Shown: one piece after another, positions 30,943 through 39,608 of the stretch
Layout: each line of letters opens with the position of its first letter
How positions within the stretch are numbered: the stretch's first letter is position 1
DNA from: Propionibacteriaceae bacterium
Lineage (GTDB): Bacteria > Actinomycetota > Actinomycetes > Propionibacteriales > Propionibacteriaceae
Reading direction: 5' to 3'
Length of the DNA stretch: 64,000 nt
Assembly: GCA_017306015.1 (NCBI GenBank)
Contig: JAFKJK010000010.1
Span: 124,001-188,000, forward strand
Translations under genes and position numbers: made by a program
Notes under the pieces: model-generated
Databases searched by the model: none
What the model saw: only the letters and a program-made list of their open reading frames with translations
Told to the model about the DNA's origin: nothing

Positions 30943-31025
30943 CGTCATCCCGGGCTTGACCCGGGATCCCGTGGGTTGCGTCGCCAGGCGGGCTGCGGAG
31001 GTCCCGGCGTTCGCCGGGACGACGG
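30943..31025. repeat. Palindromic repeat pair between nrdH and nrdI
   Basis: Type B GTCATCCCGGGCTTGACCCGGG, then type A AGGTCCCGGCGTTCGCCGGGAC. These are the same two elements as between nrdE and nrdF, in a similar paired arrangement. Confidence 0.8.
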
Positions 31026-31039
31026 CGCGGCGTGGTGAG

Positions 31040-31294
31040 CTAGGCGACCTCTGCGCCAGTGGTGGCAGCGACGTTGGCCAGTGCCTTGATCCGGTCGGGA
31101 CGGAACCCCGTCCAGTACTCGCCGTCAGCCCAGACCACCTGGGCCTGAAGGTACCCCAGCGCCAGCAGCTTCTCGAGCGCCTCCTGGTTCTCGGCGAGGT
31201 CGACCACCTCGTAGTCGAGGCCGAGTCTGTCGAGGGCTCGATAGGTGGCTGTGCACTGGACGCAGGAGGGCTTGCTGTAGACCGTGATCGCCAT
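31040..31294 (-). CDS. nrdH: Glutaredoxin-like NrdH redoxin
   Basis: 84 residues. The CxxC redox pair is C11-V-Q-C14 ([15 protein letters not shown]), followed by the NrdH-specific C-terminal portion [28 protein letters not shown]. It reduces the C-terminal cysteines of NrdE with electrons from thioredoxin reductase. The ATG at 31294 follows GAAGGAGC. It is first in nrdHIEF and is directly downstream of the control region shared with nrdD. Confidence 0.96.
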   Translation of the reverse strand: MAITVYSKPSCVQCTATYRALDRLGLDYEVVDLAENQEALEKLLALGYLQAQVVWADGEYWTGFRPDRIKALANVAATTGAEVA

Positions 31295-31344
31295 GGGTGC
31301 TCCTTCGGGTTCGTCGGCTTACATCCGTGTAGTTCAGGCTCACG

Positions 31345-31373
31345 ACGCTAGCTCTAGGTGCTGACAGTCGCAA
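31345..31373 (-). promoter_or_regulatory. Candidate nrdHIEF promoter
   Basis: On the minus strand TTGCGA (31373-31368) and TAGCGT (31350-31345) are 17 bases apart, resembling -35 and -10 elements. The -10 overlaps a NrdR-like box, as expected for repression. Confidence 0.5.
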
Positions 31374-31392
31374 CGACCACTACATGTTGTGT
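31347..31392. promoter_or_regulatory. NrdR-like box pair for nrdHIEF
   Basis: Two sites related to the NrdR consensus ACACWATATATWGTGT: CGCTAGCTCTAGGTG (31347-31361) and ACTACATGTTGTGT (31379-31392). Their centres are about 31 bases, or three helical turns, apart, the spacing typical of paired NrdR boxes. NrdR represses RNR genes when dATP/ATP is high. Confidence 0.6.
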
Positions 31393-31477
31393 CGCATGGG
31401 TTCGGTGGGCGAGGTTGGGTGCGACCCGCCGCCGATCCGGGGCTGGTGGCCGCACTTCTGGGCGCGCTCGCGCGTAA

Positions 31478-31527
31478 CCACTACATCTAGGTAGTTACAA
31501 CGACGTAGTTCTGCCTATATAGTGTTG
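31478..31527. promoter_or_regulatory. NrdR-like box pair and promoter for nrdDG
   Basis: Sites CCACTACATCTAGGTAGTTA (31478-31497) and TGCCTATATAGTGTTG (31512-31527) have centres about 31 bases apart. Between and over them lie a -35-like TTACAA (31495-31500) and -10-like TATAGT (31518-31523), 17 bases apart and pointing to nrdD. Repressor bound at the pair would cover the whole promoter. Confidence 0.65.
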
Positions 31528-31532
31528 TTCGC

Positions 31533-31720
31533 AGTGGTTCGGCCCGTCAGCCAGGTGGGTCGTCGCAAGAGGGAATCCGGTGTGAATCCGGAGCTGCCCC
31601 GCAGCGGTGAGTGGGAACGACCGCCGTCAGAAGCACTGGGAGCGATCCTGGGAAGCGACGGCCAGTAGGACGCTCCGGCGAACGCCGGATCCAGCCCACG
31701 AGTCCGAAGACCTGCCCCTG
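31533..31720 (+). ncRNA. Cobalamin (B12) riboswitch upstream of nrdD
   Basis: Conserved elements in order: AAGAGGGAATCCGGTGTGAATCC, then GGAGCTGCCCCGCAGCGGTGAG, and the 3' B12 box AGTCCGAAGACCTGCC (31701-31716). Downstream, GTCCCGC-GCC-GCGGGAC (31722-31738) can form a hairpin that may belong to the expression platform; the nrdD start is 120 bases further on. Adenosylcobalamin binding is expected to turn nrdDG off. The transcript presumably begins just before 31533, consistent with the -10 at 31518-31523. Confidence 0.92.
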
Positions 31721-31858
31721 CCGTCCCGCGCCGCGGGACGCCGGTACGTGCAGCCTCGTGGGAGGGCTGCTGGCCAGCGGAGCACTCGTCTCCGCGAACC
31801 GTCCCTCCTCGCAGGTTGCGTGCACCACCACGGGCCACCAGCAGGAGCGAGCGGAACG

Positions 31859-33991
31859 ATGTCGCAGATCACCACCCCCGAAACCATCATCAAGCGCGAC
31901 GGCACGGCCGCCGGGTTCGACGTCGAACGCATCCGTTCGGCCATCGCCCGGGCTGGCTCGGCCACCGGCGAACTGGACGGGGCCGAGGCCCACCTGCTCG
32001 CCCGGCAGGTCTGCGTCCGGCTGTCGCGACGAGGCACTCCGCCGCACGTCGAGGAGATCCAGGATGCCGTCGAGCACCTGCTGATCGACTCCGGCTACAC
32101 CGCCACCGCGCGGGCCTACATCGTCTACCGCGAGCAGCACACCAAGCTCCGCGACACCCGGCACGCGATGGTCGACGTGGCCAACTCGATCAACGAGTAC
32201 CTCGACCGCTCGGACTGGCGGATCAACGCCAACGCCAACCAGGGCTACTCCCTCGGTGGGCTGATCCTGAACACGTCCGGCAAGGTCACCGCGAACTACT
32301 GGCTCTCCCACGTGTACCCGCCGGAGATCGGTCAGGCCCATCGGGACGGCGACGTCCACATCCACGACCTCGACATGCTCAGCGGCTACTGCGCGGGCTG
32401 GTCGTTGAAGACGCTGCTGCGCGAGGGACTCAACGGTGTCCCGGGCAAGGTCGATGCGACCGCGCCCAAGCATCTTTCCTCCGCGGTCGGACAGATGGTG
32501 AACTTCCTCGGCTGCCTGCAGAACGAGTGGGCCGGCGCCCAGGCCTTCAGCTCGTTCGACACCTACCTCGCGCCGTACCTCCGCAAGGACGGCCTGTCCT
32601 ACGACGAGGTCAAGCAGGCCATCCAGGAGCTGATCTACAACCTCAACGTCCCCTCACGCTGGGGCACCCAGACCCCGTTCACGAACCTCACCTTCGACTG
32701 GGTCTGCCCCGAGGACCTGCGCGACGACGTCCCGATCATCGGTGGCGAGGAGATGGGCTTCACCTACGGCGAGCTGCAGCCCGAGATGGACCTGATCAAC
32801 CGCGCCTACATCGAGGTGATGACGACGGGCGACGCGTCCGGACGGGTGTTCACCTTCCCGATCCCGACGTACAACATCACCCCGGACTTCGCCTGGGACT
32901 CCCCGAACGCCGACCTGCTGTTCGAGATGACCGCCAAGTACGGTCTGCCGTACTTCCAGAACTTCGTGAACTCCGAGCTCAAGCCGAACATGGTGCGCTC
33001 GATGTGCTGCCGGCTGCAGCTCGACCTGCGCGAACTGCTCAAGCGCGGCAACGGCCTGTTCGGCTCGGCGGAGCAGACCGGTTCGCTCGGGGTGGTGACG
33101 GTGAACCTGGCCCGGCTGGGGTTCCTGCACGCCGGGGACGAGGCCGGCCTGACGCTTGCCCTCGACCGGCTTCTCGTGCTCGCGAAGGAGTCGCTGGAAA
33201 TCAAGCGCAAGGTGATCCAGCGCTACATCGACGAGGGTCTGTTCCCGTACACGAAGCGCTACCTGGGGACGCTGCGCAACCACTTCTCCACGATTGGCGT
33301 GAACGGGATGAACGAGTTGGTGCGCAACTTCACGTCCGACGCCTTCGACATCACCGACCCGCGTGGCCACGCGCTTGCCGTCCGGCTGCTCGACCACGTC
33401 CGGGCCCGGATGGTGGAGTTCCAGGAGGCCACCGGCCACATGTACAACCTGGAGGCCACTCCGGCCGAGGGCACCACCTACCGGTTCGCCAAGGAGGACC
33501 GCAAGCGGTTCGCAGGCATCCTGCAGGCCGGAACGGAGGCGAACCCGTACTACACGAACTCGTCCCAGTTGCCCGTCGGCTTCACCGACGACCCGTTCGA
33601 GGCGCTGGAACGGCAGGAGGAGTTGCAGCGCAAGTACACCGGGGGCACGGTCCTGCACCTGTACATGTCGGAGCGGATCTCGGACGCCGCGGCGTGCCGA
33701 GAACTGGTCCGCCGATCGCTGACGAACTTCCGGCTGCCCTACATCACGGTGACGCCGACGTTCTCGATCTGCCCGTCCCACGGCTACCTCGCCGGCGAGC
33801 AGCCGACCTGCCCGGCCTGCGCGGCCCAGGGCGTCGACCAGGCCTGCGAGGTGTGGACGCGGGTGATGGGTTACCACCGTCCGACCACGAGCTTCAACAT
33901 CGGCAAGGTGGGCGAGCACGCGGAACGGAGGCCGTTCGTCGAGGCCCGCGCGATCGAGGCGATGGCCGAGCCCGCAGAGGCTCTGGCGTGA
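31859..33991 (+). CDS. nrdD: Anaerobic class III ribonucleotide reductase
   Basis: Glycyl-radical enzyme reducing NTPs to dNTPs without oxygen, 710 residues from ATG 31859 (GCAGGAGCGAGCGG precedes it). The N-terminal ATP-cone (IIKRDGTAAGFDVERIRSAI) gives allosteric control. The core has NNEW-like GCLQNEWAGAQAFSSFD, FTNLTFDW and MCCRLQLD. The C-terminus has a zinc site CPSHGYLAGEQPTCPAC and the glycyl radical segment RVMGYHRP. It ends with a 4-base overlap (GTGA) with nrdG. Controlled by a B12 riboswitch and NrdR-like boxes (see those entries). Confidence 0.96.
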   Translation: MSQITTPETIIKRDGTAAGFDVERIRSAIARAGSATGELDGAEAHLLARQVCVRLSRRGTPPHVEEIQDAVEHLLIDSGYTATARAYIVYREQHTKLRDTRHAMVDVANSINEYLDRSDWRINANANQGYSLGGLILNTSGKVTANYWLSHVYPPEIGQAHRDGDVHIHDLDMLSGYCAGWSLKTLLREGLNGVPGKVDATAPKHLSSAVGQMVNFLGCLQNEWAGAQAFSSFDTYLAPYLRKDGLSYDEVKQAIQELIYNLNVPSRWGTQTPFTNLTFDWVCPEDLRDDVPIIGGEEMGFTYGELQPEMDLINRAYIEVMTTGDASGRVFTFPIPTYNITPDFAWDSPNADLLFEMTAKYGLPYFQNFVNSELKPNMVRSMCCRLQLDLRELLKRGNGLFGSAEQTGSLGVVTVNLARLGFLHAGDEAGLTLALDRLLVLAKESLEIKRKVIQRYIDEGLFPYTKRYLGTLRNHFSTIGVNGMNELVRNFTSDAFDITDPRGHALAVRLLDHVRARMVEFQEATGHMYNLEATPAEGTTYRFAKEDRKRFAGILQAGTEANPYYTNSSQLPVGFTDDPFEALERQEELQRKYTGGTVLHLYMSERISDAAACRELVRRSLTNFRLPYITVTPTFSICPSHGYLAGEQPTCPACAAQGVDQACEVWTRVMGYHRPTTSFNIGKVGEHAERRPFVEARAIEAMAEPAEALA

Positions 33992-34707
33992 CCGTCGTCG
34001 CAACGCCGCCGCGGTCGCGACCGGCTCAGCCGCCGGCTCGTGGCGATGCCGAGGGTCTGCTGGCCATCGCGGGGCTGACCCGGATGTCGAGCTGTGACTG
34101 GCCGGGCCGGCTGGTGGCGACGGTGTTCCTGCAGGGCTGCCCGTGGCGCTGCACCTACTGCCACAACCCGGAACTGCTGGATCCGTCCGCTCCCGGACAG
34201 GTGTCGTGGGGACTGGTACGCGACCTGCTGCTCCGGCGTGGGGGACTGCTGGACGGAGTGGTGTTCTCTGGGGGCGAACCCACCCTCCAGGTTGGCCTCG
34301 GCTCCGCGATTCGCGAGGTGCTGGACCTCGGTTTCCGGGTGGGCCTGCACACCGCAGGCGCCTATCCACGCCGGCTGGCCGAGGTGTTGCCGCTGGTCGA
34401 CTGGGTGGGCCTGGACATCAAGGCGCTGCCCGAGGAGTACCGGGAGGTCACCGGTGCCGGCGGCGCTGACAGGGCATACCGCTCGCTGCGACTCGTTCTC
34501 GACTCCGGTGTTGACCACGAGGTCCGGATCACCGTCGACCCACGGGTCCACACCGACCGGGGCGTCCGGGAATTGGTGGAGCGACTGCGCGAGGCGGGTG
34601 TCCGTCGGATCGTGCTGCAGGAGGCGCGGCTGTCCGTCCTCAGCCGGCAGCCGCTCCCGGTCCTGGTGGATCCACCCGACGGGCTCGTGGTGCGTCGAAG
34701 CGGATAG
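33988..34707 (+). CDS. nrdG: Anaerobic RNR activase, radical SAM
   Basis: 239 residues from GTG 33988, overlapping the nrdD stop. The radical-SAM cluster motif C51-x3-C55-x2-C58 is in QGCPWRCTYCHNPELLD; the SAM-binding GGE motif is FSGGEPTLQ. Full radical-SAM barrel length compared with about 155 residues in E. coli NrdG, so it is the longer variant also annotated as an anaerobic RNR activating protein in actinobacteria. It makes the glycyl radical on NrdD. Its coupling to nrdD supports the pairing. Confidence 0.93.
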   Translation: MTVVATPPRSRPAQPPARGDAEGLLAIAGLTRMSSCDWPGRLVATVFLQGCPWRCTYCHNPELLDPSAPGQVSWGLVRDLLLRRGGLLDGVVFSGGEPTLQVGLGSAIREVLDLGFRVGLHTAGAYPRRLAEVLPLVDWVGLDIKALPEEYREVTGAGGADRAYRSLRLVLDSGVDHEVRITVDPRVHTDRGVRELVERLREAGVRRIVLQEARLSVLSRQPLPVLVDPPDGLVVRRSG

Positions 34708-35126
34708 CGCCCGTCACCGCCGGCTGATCCGCCTGGTGAGGACGGGACGGCGCTGCAACGGCCGGTCCGCGTAGCCGTCTGAGCTCGTGGGCCTGGCGCT
34801 CGGCGAGGCGTCTGCGTAGCTCTGCCGGGCCGAATGACCCGCTCGTTCGTGCGACGGCGCGCACATCTCGACTCGTCGCGTTTCCGTGACCAAGTCGAAT
34901 AGCGACAGGCGCGCCGGCGACCCGTATGCGGCAGCCCTGGCGGCGTCGAACTGACAGAAAGCGACGACGTTCAGTTCGCTTCATGTGTCACCCCGGATGG
35001 GTCTGTTTCGTTCCCACTCGAGCCGCTTAGGCTGCCCATGGCTTCGCCCCCCGTTCGGTGAAGATTCGTTCAGGCGGGCAGTCAGATCGAAAACCGGGAA
35101 CCCCTCGATCCGGATGGAGAACGATT
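34708..35126. other. Intergenic region, about 420 bp, no gene seen
   Basis: Lies between nrdG and the surface protein gene. No frame has convincing codon use. It should hold the surface gene's promoter; GGAGAACG just before ATG 35127 is the probable ribosome-binding site. A short dyad related to GCGACGACGTTCAG lies near 34960-34970. Nothing else recognised. Confidence 0.5.
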
Positions 35127-37955
35127 ATGGTCCACGATTTAGCACTGCTGCACGCCCGTCGGGACGACGGAGGCGCCCCATTGCATTCACGGCGCCGTCC
35201 CCTTTGGCTACGGCTCACGTCGATAATCGGCGTCGCCGGCCTCGGATTGGCTACGCTGGGCACCACGGCAGCACAGGCAGCCCCCGGAGATCACTCCTTC
35301 GCCGAGGCTCGATTCCTGGGCGGAACGCTTCTTGCCGGCAGCACCTCGCTGGACGATCTGGCTCAGCTTGCTGGCGCGCAGGCCACCAACAACGGGGAGG
35401 CGGCGGCGCACACCGACACCTCGAGGCTCACCCTGACCGCGCTGAACGCAATCACGGTCGATCTGCCGGGCGGTGTCACGATCCCGTTCGGCAACTTCAT
35501 CGCCCTGGGTGCGGTCAACCAATACGCTCAGGCCTCCGATCGCGGCGTCTCACGGGCCGCGACCGGAGCGGTGAGCAACTCCGGGGCCGTGGACGTCAAT
35601 GGCAGCGATGACTACCCGGCGAACGCGACCATCCAGCTGACGAGGCTTCTCAACGGCACCATCACCAACGCGATCTCAGACGTCGACATCGAACTCGGCG
35701 CCATCAGCTCGCAGGCCGCGCTGAACGCCGCCGGACCCACGGTGACCCGCGACTACAGCGTGGCCGACGCCAAGCTCCACGCGGTCCTTCCTGCCGTGGG
35801 GGAGTTGCGTACCCTTCTGGTCGGAACCGGGGCCGGGAGCCTGACCAGCCGCGTCGACCAGGCGATCGACGGCCTCGCGGGCCCCAACGGCGAGCTGGCC
35901 CAGGCTTTGGCGACGGTCTCCGGTGTCGCCGGTCTGGTCGGGAGCAGTGGCCTCCAGGTGACGATCACCAGCGATGTGCAGGGTGCTCTCGACCATGTTC
36001 TCGACACCCCGGTTCACGACGCCGCCGTGTCCATCAACCTGCGCACCGGAGTCGTCGAGGTGGACCTGGACCGGCTGCTTCAGGATGCGAACGGGTTTGG
36101 CCTGAACAATCTCCCCGCGGGCCGGGAGATCCTCTCTTCCGTGGTGCTCAACACCCTCGCCACGCGTGTGGCCACGCTTCTCAACACTGTTCCGAACCTG
36201 GTCTCCGACGCGCTGGACGGCGCTGTCGACGCCGCGGTTCTGCGCATCGCCGGTGACGTCACGGTCGCCGGCACCGGCGTGCGAGTGGCGGTCGATGGCA
36301 CCCTCGGCGAGGTGATCGACCATGTTGCGACGGCAGAGCTTGTCGTGACGCTGGCAGGCAATCCCGTCGCCAGCATCCCCGCAGGCACCGTTCTCGGCGC
36401 CCTCAGCACTCCGATCCAGTCCGCGCTGACTGGCTCGACGGGGATCGTGCGTACCGTGCTGCCCAGCGTCACCACCGCGGTGACGAGCATCGCGACCGCC
36501 GCCACACCCGCGTTCCAGGCGCTGAACCAGGTGGCGTCGCTGCGTGGCAACGTGCAGACGGAGCAGGCCGGGCAGTACCACGAGATCGCCTTGCGTCTCA
36601 GCGTCGGCGACTTGGTTGGCAACGGCGGGCTGGCCACCGTGGACCTCGCCCGAGCTACGGTCGGGCCTGACTCGGTGACCGCGGCCGCCATCTCCGCGCT
36701 GAACCCGGACCGAGGGCCGCTGGCCGGAGGCACGCAGGTGACCATCACGGGGACGGGTTTCGACCCCGATTCGACGGTGACCTTCGGAGGCCGGAGCGCC
36801 GAGGTCGTCTCCGTGAGCGGTGACCGGACCTCGATCGTCGTCAGGACGCCGGCAGGCACGGTCGCCGGACCGGTCGAGGTGGTGGTGACCGGGCCCGCAG
36901 GAAGGTCTGCCCCGGGCACGTTCACCTACCTTCCGCCGGCCCTGACCGGTGACAGCCGCGTTCCCGCCGGGGATGACGCAGCATTCCAGGGCTCGGGATG
37001 GCCGCCGGACACCGCTGTGACGGTGCGGCTGGTCGATCCCGACGGAAATCCGGTCGGCGATCCGGTCGGCGTCACCAGCAACGCCGGGGGCGGCTTCAAC
37101 GGGGTGCTGCCGGTGCCCGTCGAGACGACCCCCGGGCCGTACACCCTCGTCGCGACGGACGCGAACGACAACCAGGCGACCACGCCGACCGCAGTGACCG
37201 CCGCGGGTGTGCCGGTGATCTCGGGCGTGGATCCGGATCGCGGTCCGCTGGCCGGCGGGACCCAGGTGAGGATCACGGGCCACGGCTTCGAGAGCGGTTC
37301 GACCGTGTCCTTCGGCGGCCGGAGCGCGGACGTCATCTCGGTTGCGGACGACGGGAACTCGATCATGGTCACCAGCCCGCCGGGACAGGTGGCCGGTCCG
37401 GTGGACGTGGTGGCCACCAACCCGGCGGGGAGTTCTGATCCCGGTACCTTCACCTACCTTCCGCCGTCCTTGACCGGTGACCACCAGGTTCCGGCCGGAG
37501 GGACCGCCGCGTTCCAGGGCTCCGGATGGCCGCGCGATACGCCAGTCACGGTGCGGTTGGTCGACCCCAACGGCAACGCCATCGGCGGTCCGGTGACGGT
37601 GACCAGCGACAACGCGGGCGGCTTCACCGGCTCCATCGGGGTTCCCGCTGATGCAACCGCAGGTCCGTACTCACTCGTTGCTGTTGACGCGAACGGAAAC
37701 CGGGCCAGCACGTCGATCACCGTCACCGTCACCGCCGGCGGTGGTGGCTCTGGCGGTGGCGCCAGTGGCTCTGGCGGTGGTGACGGAGGCTCTGGCGGCG
37801 GTGGTTCTGGCGGCGGGGGTTCCCTCGCCTACACAGGCGCTGCCGGCTGGGAGGGCGCGCTCGCTGCAGGCGTTGCGGCGTTGGCGCTCGGAGCCATCGT
37901 CACCGTGGCGGCCAGGCGGGGGCGAGACGACAAAGCGGACTCGCGGCAGAGCTAG
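35127..37955 (+). CDS. Secreted IPT/TIG-repeat surface protein with LAXTG-type sortase anchor
   Basis: 942 residues. Signal peptide after an Arg-rich start, ending near TTAAQAAPGDHS. Residues 50-530 resemble actinobacterial 'choice-of-anchor G' proteins (SFAEARFLGGTLLAG, long beta-rich region). Two tandem units follow, each an IPT/TIG domain (NPDRGPLAGGTQVTITGTGF; DPDRGPLAGGTQVRITGHGF) plus an Ig-like module with GSGWPPDTAVTVRLVDPDG, repeating every 510 bases or so. Then a Gly/Ser-rich linker, the sortase motif LAYTG, a TM helix (ALAAGVAALALGAIVTVAA) and a basic tail. LAXTG is the class E sortase signal, so the protein should be covalently linked to the cell wall. Probable adhesin or matrix protein; ligand unknown. 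Confidence 0.88.
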   Translation: MVHDLALLHARRDDGGAPLHSRRRPLWLRLTSIIGVAGLGLATLGTTAAQAAPGDHSFAEARFLGGTLLAGSTSLDDLAQLAGAQATNNGEAAAHTDTSRLTLTALNAITVDLPGGVTIPFGNFIALGAVNQYAQASDRGVSRAATGAVSNSGAVDVNGSDDYPANATIQLTRLLNGTITNAISDVDIELGAISSQAALNAAGPTVTRDYSVADAKLHAVLPAVGELRTLLVGTGAGSLTSRVDQAIDGLAGPNGELAQALATVSGVAGLVGSSGLQVTITSDVQGALDHVLDTPVHDAAVSINLRTGVVEVDLDRLLQDANGFGLNNLPAGREILSSVVLNTLATRVATLLNTVPNLVSDALDGAVDAAVLRIAGDVTVAGTGVRVAVDGTLGEVIDHVATAELVVTLAGNPVASIPAGTVLGALSTPIQSALTGSTGIVRTVLPSVTTAVTSIATAATPAFQALNQVASLRGNVQTEQAGQYHEIALRLSVGDLVGNGGLATVDLARATVGPDSVTAAAISALNPDRGPLAGGTQVTITGTGFDPDSTVTFGGRSAEVVSVSGDRTSIVVRTPAGTVAGPVEVVVTGPAGRSAPGTFTYLPPALTGDSRVPAGDDAAFQGSGWPPDTAVTVRLVDPDGNPVGDPVGVTSNAGGGFNGVLPVPVETTPGPYTLVATDANDNQATTPTAVTAAGVPVISGVDPDRGPLAGGTQVRITGHGFESGSTVSFGGRSADVISVADDGNSIMVTSPPGQVAGPVDVVATNPAGSSDPGTFTYLPPSLTGDHQVPAGGTAAFQGSGWPRDTPVTVRLVDPNGNAIGGPVTVTSDNAGGFTGSIGVPADATAGPYSLVAVDANGNRASTSITVTVTAGGGGSGGGASGSGGGDGGSGGGGSGGGGSLAYTGAAGWEGALAAGVAALALGAIVTVAARRGRDDKADSRQS

Positions 37956-37965
37956 GAATGCAGCG

Positions 37966-37993
37966 GGGTCGGCCGCCATGTGGCGGCCGACCC
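37966..37993. terminator. Bidirectional terminator-like hairpin
   Basis: Perfect inverted repeat with 13-base arms GGGTCGGCCGCCA and its complement around a 2-base loop, 11 bases after the surface protein stop and 35 bases before the end of the convergent araC-family gene. No T-run follows, as is common in high-GC actinobacteria. Confidence 0.75.
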
Positions 37994-38027
37994 CCGAGGG
38001 CGAGCCGGTGCGCCGACCCGGGCGAGT

Positions 38028-39011
38028 TCAGCCTCGGAGTGTCTGGCTGGGACGCTCATGGTGAGCGCGCACGTACTCCTGGGTGAATCGCCCTGGGTGC
38101 AGGAAGCCCCATCGCACGGCTATCTCGGTCACGGTGTCCCCGCGAGCGGGATCAGCGGCCATGAGGTCGCGGTGGGCGTACTCGAGACGAACGCGCCGGA
38201 GGTACCGCATCGGGGTGACGCCCAGCCGGGCGAAACCTGCCTGGAGCGCGCGTGGGGTGATGCCGGCGACCGACGCGATCTGTTGAAGGGTGAGGGGTTC
38301 CGCCGCATGCTCGTCCATGTACTGCATAGCTCGCCGGATGGCCGCTGACGGGTAGCGGCCCGGGCCGGGCAGGTACCCCATCGTCATCGTGTTGTTGGGG
38401 AACGTGGACAATGCGGTGTGTGCCGCGAGCTGAGTCAGCTGCTCGACCACGAGGCGACTGGCCTGGTCCGGAAGGCGGTGGAGTTGCTCGGAGACGAACC
38501 TGGCAACCGCCTTCCAGTGCTCCGCGAGCTCAGTGTTGACCGGTCGCATGGACGTGAAGGTCAACTGCTCGTCAGGTGGCAGACCGAGTTCCCCGCGGGC
38601 CGCGGACACGAGGCTGTCGGCGGTGAGCCGGAGGACGAGATGGCTACTGTCATCGTTCGTGTCCATGGAAGGCACTCCGGGTCGCAGGATGCCTACGTCG
38701 CCGGGAACTGCTCGCACCTCCTCGTCGCCTTGCCGAACTTGGTAGCCCCCGCTCGTGAGGTACCACGCCAACAGGTAATCCGTCGGCTCGAGCGGATCGC
38801 ACCGATAGGTCATCGCAGTGAAGTGCACATGGTAGGCGGCCAACGGACCCACGCCGACCGTTTCGACTCGTACTTCAGCCCGCTCCGGGTCATCAAGCTC
38901 GAACTGGCAGCGGTGAGCCACGAATGCGCCTGCCAGATAGTGATGGGCGTGTTCGACGTTATCGCTGGCAAAAGCCTCGCGACGTACGTTGACCGAGTGG
39001 GGGTGCACCAT
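38028..39011 (-). CDS. AraC-family transcriptional regulator
   Basis: 327 residues from ATG 39011 (MVHPHSVNVRREAFASDN). The N-terminal sensor domain (1-210) contains TDYLLAWYLTSGGYQVRQGDEEVRAVPGDVGILRPG, the 'AraC-binding-like' pattern. The C-terminal AraC HTH pair (about 225-325) has LTLQQIASVAGITPRALQAGF and then GDTVTEIAVRWGFLHPGRFTQEYVRAH. It starts divergently from an apparently gene-poor region, so its targets are not evident here. Ligand unknown. Confidence 0.92.
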   Translation of the reverse strand: MVHPHSVNVRREAFASDNVEHAHHYLAGAFVAHRCQFELDDPERAEVRVETVGVGPLAAYHVHFTAMTYRCDPLEPTDYLLAWYLTSGGYQVRQGDEEVRAVPGDVGILRPGVPSMDTNDDSSHLVLRLTADSLVSAARGELGLPPDEQLTFTSMRPVNTELAEHWKAVARFVSEQLHRLPDQASRLVVEQLTQLAAHTALSTFPNNTMTMGYLPGPGRYPSAAIRRAMQYMDEHAAEPLTLQQIASVAGITPRALQAGFARLGVTPMRYLRRVRLEYAHRDLMAADPARGDTVTEIAVRWGFLHPGRFTQEYVRAHHERPSQTLRG

Positions 39012-39608
39012 CGCTATCAGGGTAACCACGAACGACAGTCGGTCAATCTGATGTGGTAGCTGGCTGGTCCCGCGCCTAGGTCGCTCCGGCCTTGTCAACA
39101 GCCGTCGGGACGCTGTATTTCGCAGAGTGCGAGTCAGCAATTCTTTCGCCGCGTTCCGGCGCGTGGCTCCTGAGTCATCACTCGGTATAGCCAGGTGACG
39201 GAGTGCGCTGGAAGATCTGCGACGAGAAGGGCGGGGACAGATGCTCGTGGGACCCGTGGTAGTCCTTGTCGGAACGCTGCCCTTCGCTGGTCTTCAGCCC
39301 GCAGTCGCTCACGCCGACGGCACAACTCGCCATGGCTCGAAGACCGGCATCTGTGCTTGGCCGAGTCTGGGTATCCGTCCATCGCGCCTTGATGGGTGCT
39401 TCCCAGACCTCGCCGTCGGGCGTCTCGAGGTCGTCTCCGTCCAGCTGGTGGCGGACGTCGTCCTGTTCAGCCGCGATCGTCACGGCGCCGAAGAAGGTGG
39501 CCAGGTCGGGCGCAGCCTGATAGACCTCATCGGCCTCCTGACACGCGTACCGGACGCTGCCGTCAGTCGAGCATGAAGCTCTCGTCGTCGACATCGTCGA
39601 AGGGAGAG
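39012..39608. other. Gene-poor stretch next to tRNA-Asn, about 600 bp
   Basis: Holds one weak minus-strand frame (39178-39594) and codon-biased debris. Directly after the tRNA 3' end, the minus strand reads SSPFDDVDDESFMLD then stops, with strong GC third positions. This looks like the last codons of a vanished gene and may be a scar of an element that used the tRNA-Asn end. No repeat of the tRNA end was found in the window. Confidence 0.4.
39178..39594 (-). CDS. Hypothetical ORF, doubtful
   Basis: 138 codons from ATG 39594, immediately downstream of tRNA-Asn. The composition is polar (EADEVYQAAPDLATFFGAV is the most protein-like part) with no TM helix, signal or family motif recognised. Third-position GC is lower than in neighbours. 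Could be a genuine orphan, a degraded island gene, or chance. No clear ribosome-binding site. Confidence 0.28.
   Translation of the reverse strand: MSTTRASCSTDGSVRYACQEADEVYQAAPDLATFFGAVTIAAEQDDVRHQLDGDDLETPDGEVWEAPIKARWTDTQTRPSTDAGLRAMASCAVGVSDCGLKTSEGQRSDKDYHGSHEHLSPPFSSQIFQRTPSPGYTE

Noticed and set aside
31816..34707. Very long open frame covering the nrdD region in another frame
   Set aside because: Its first part is an Arg/Pro-rich shadow of nrdD caused by high GC; only the last 240 codons (nrdG) are real.
34640..34984. Minus-strand frame of 114 codons after nrdG
   Set aside because: Arg/Ala/Pro-rich composition without structure, ribosome-binding site or family resemblance.
39241..39576. 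Plus-strand frame with a signal-peptide-like start (PVVVLVGTLPFAGLQPAVAHA)
   Set aside because: Polar region lacks coding bias and it is antisense to the slightly better minus-strand frame; neither is convincing.
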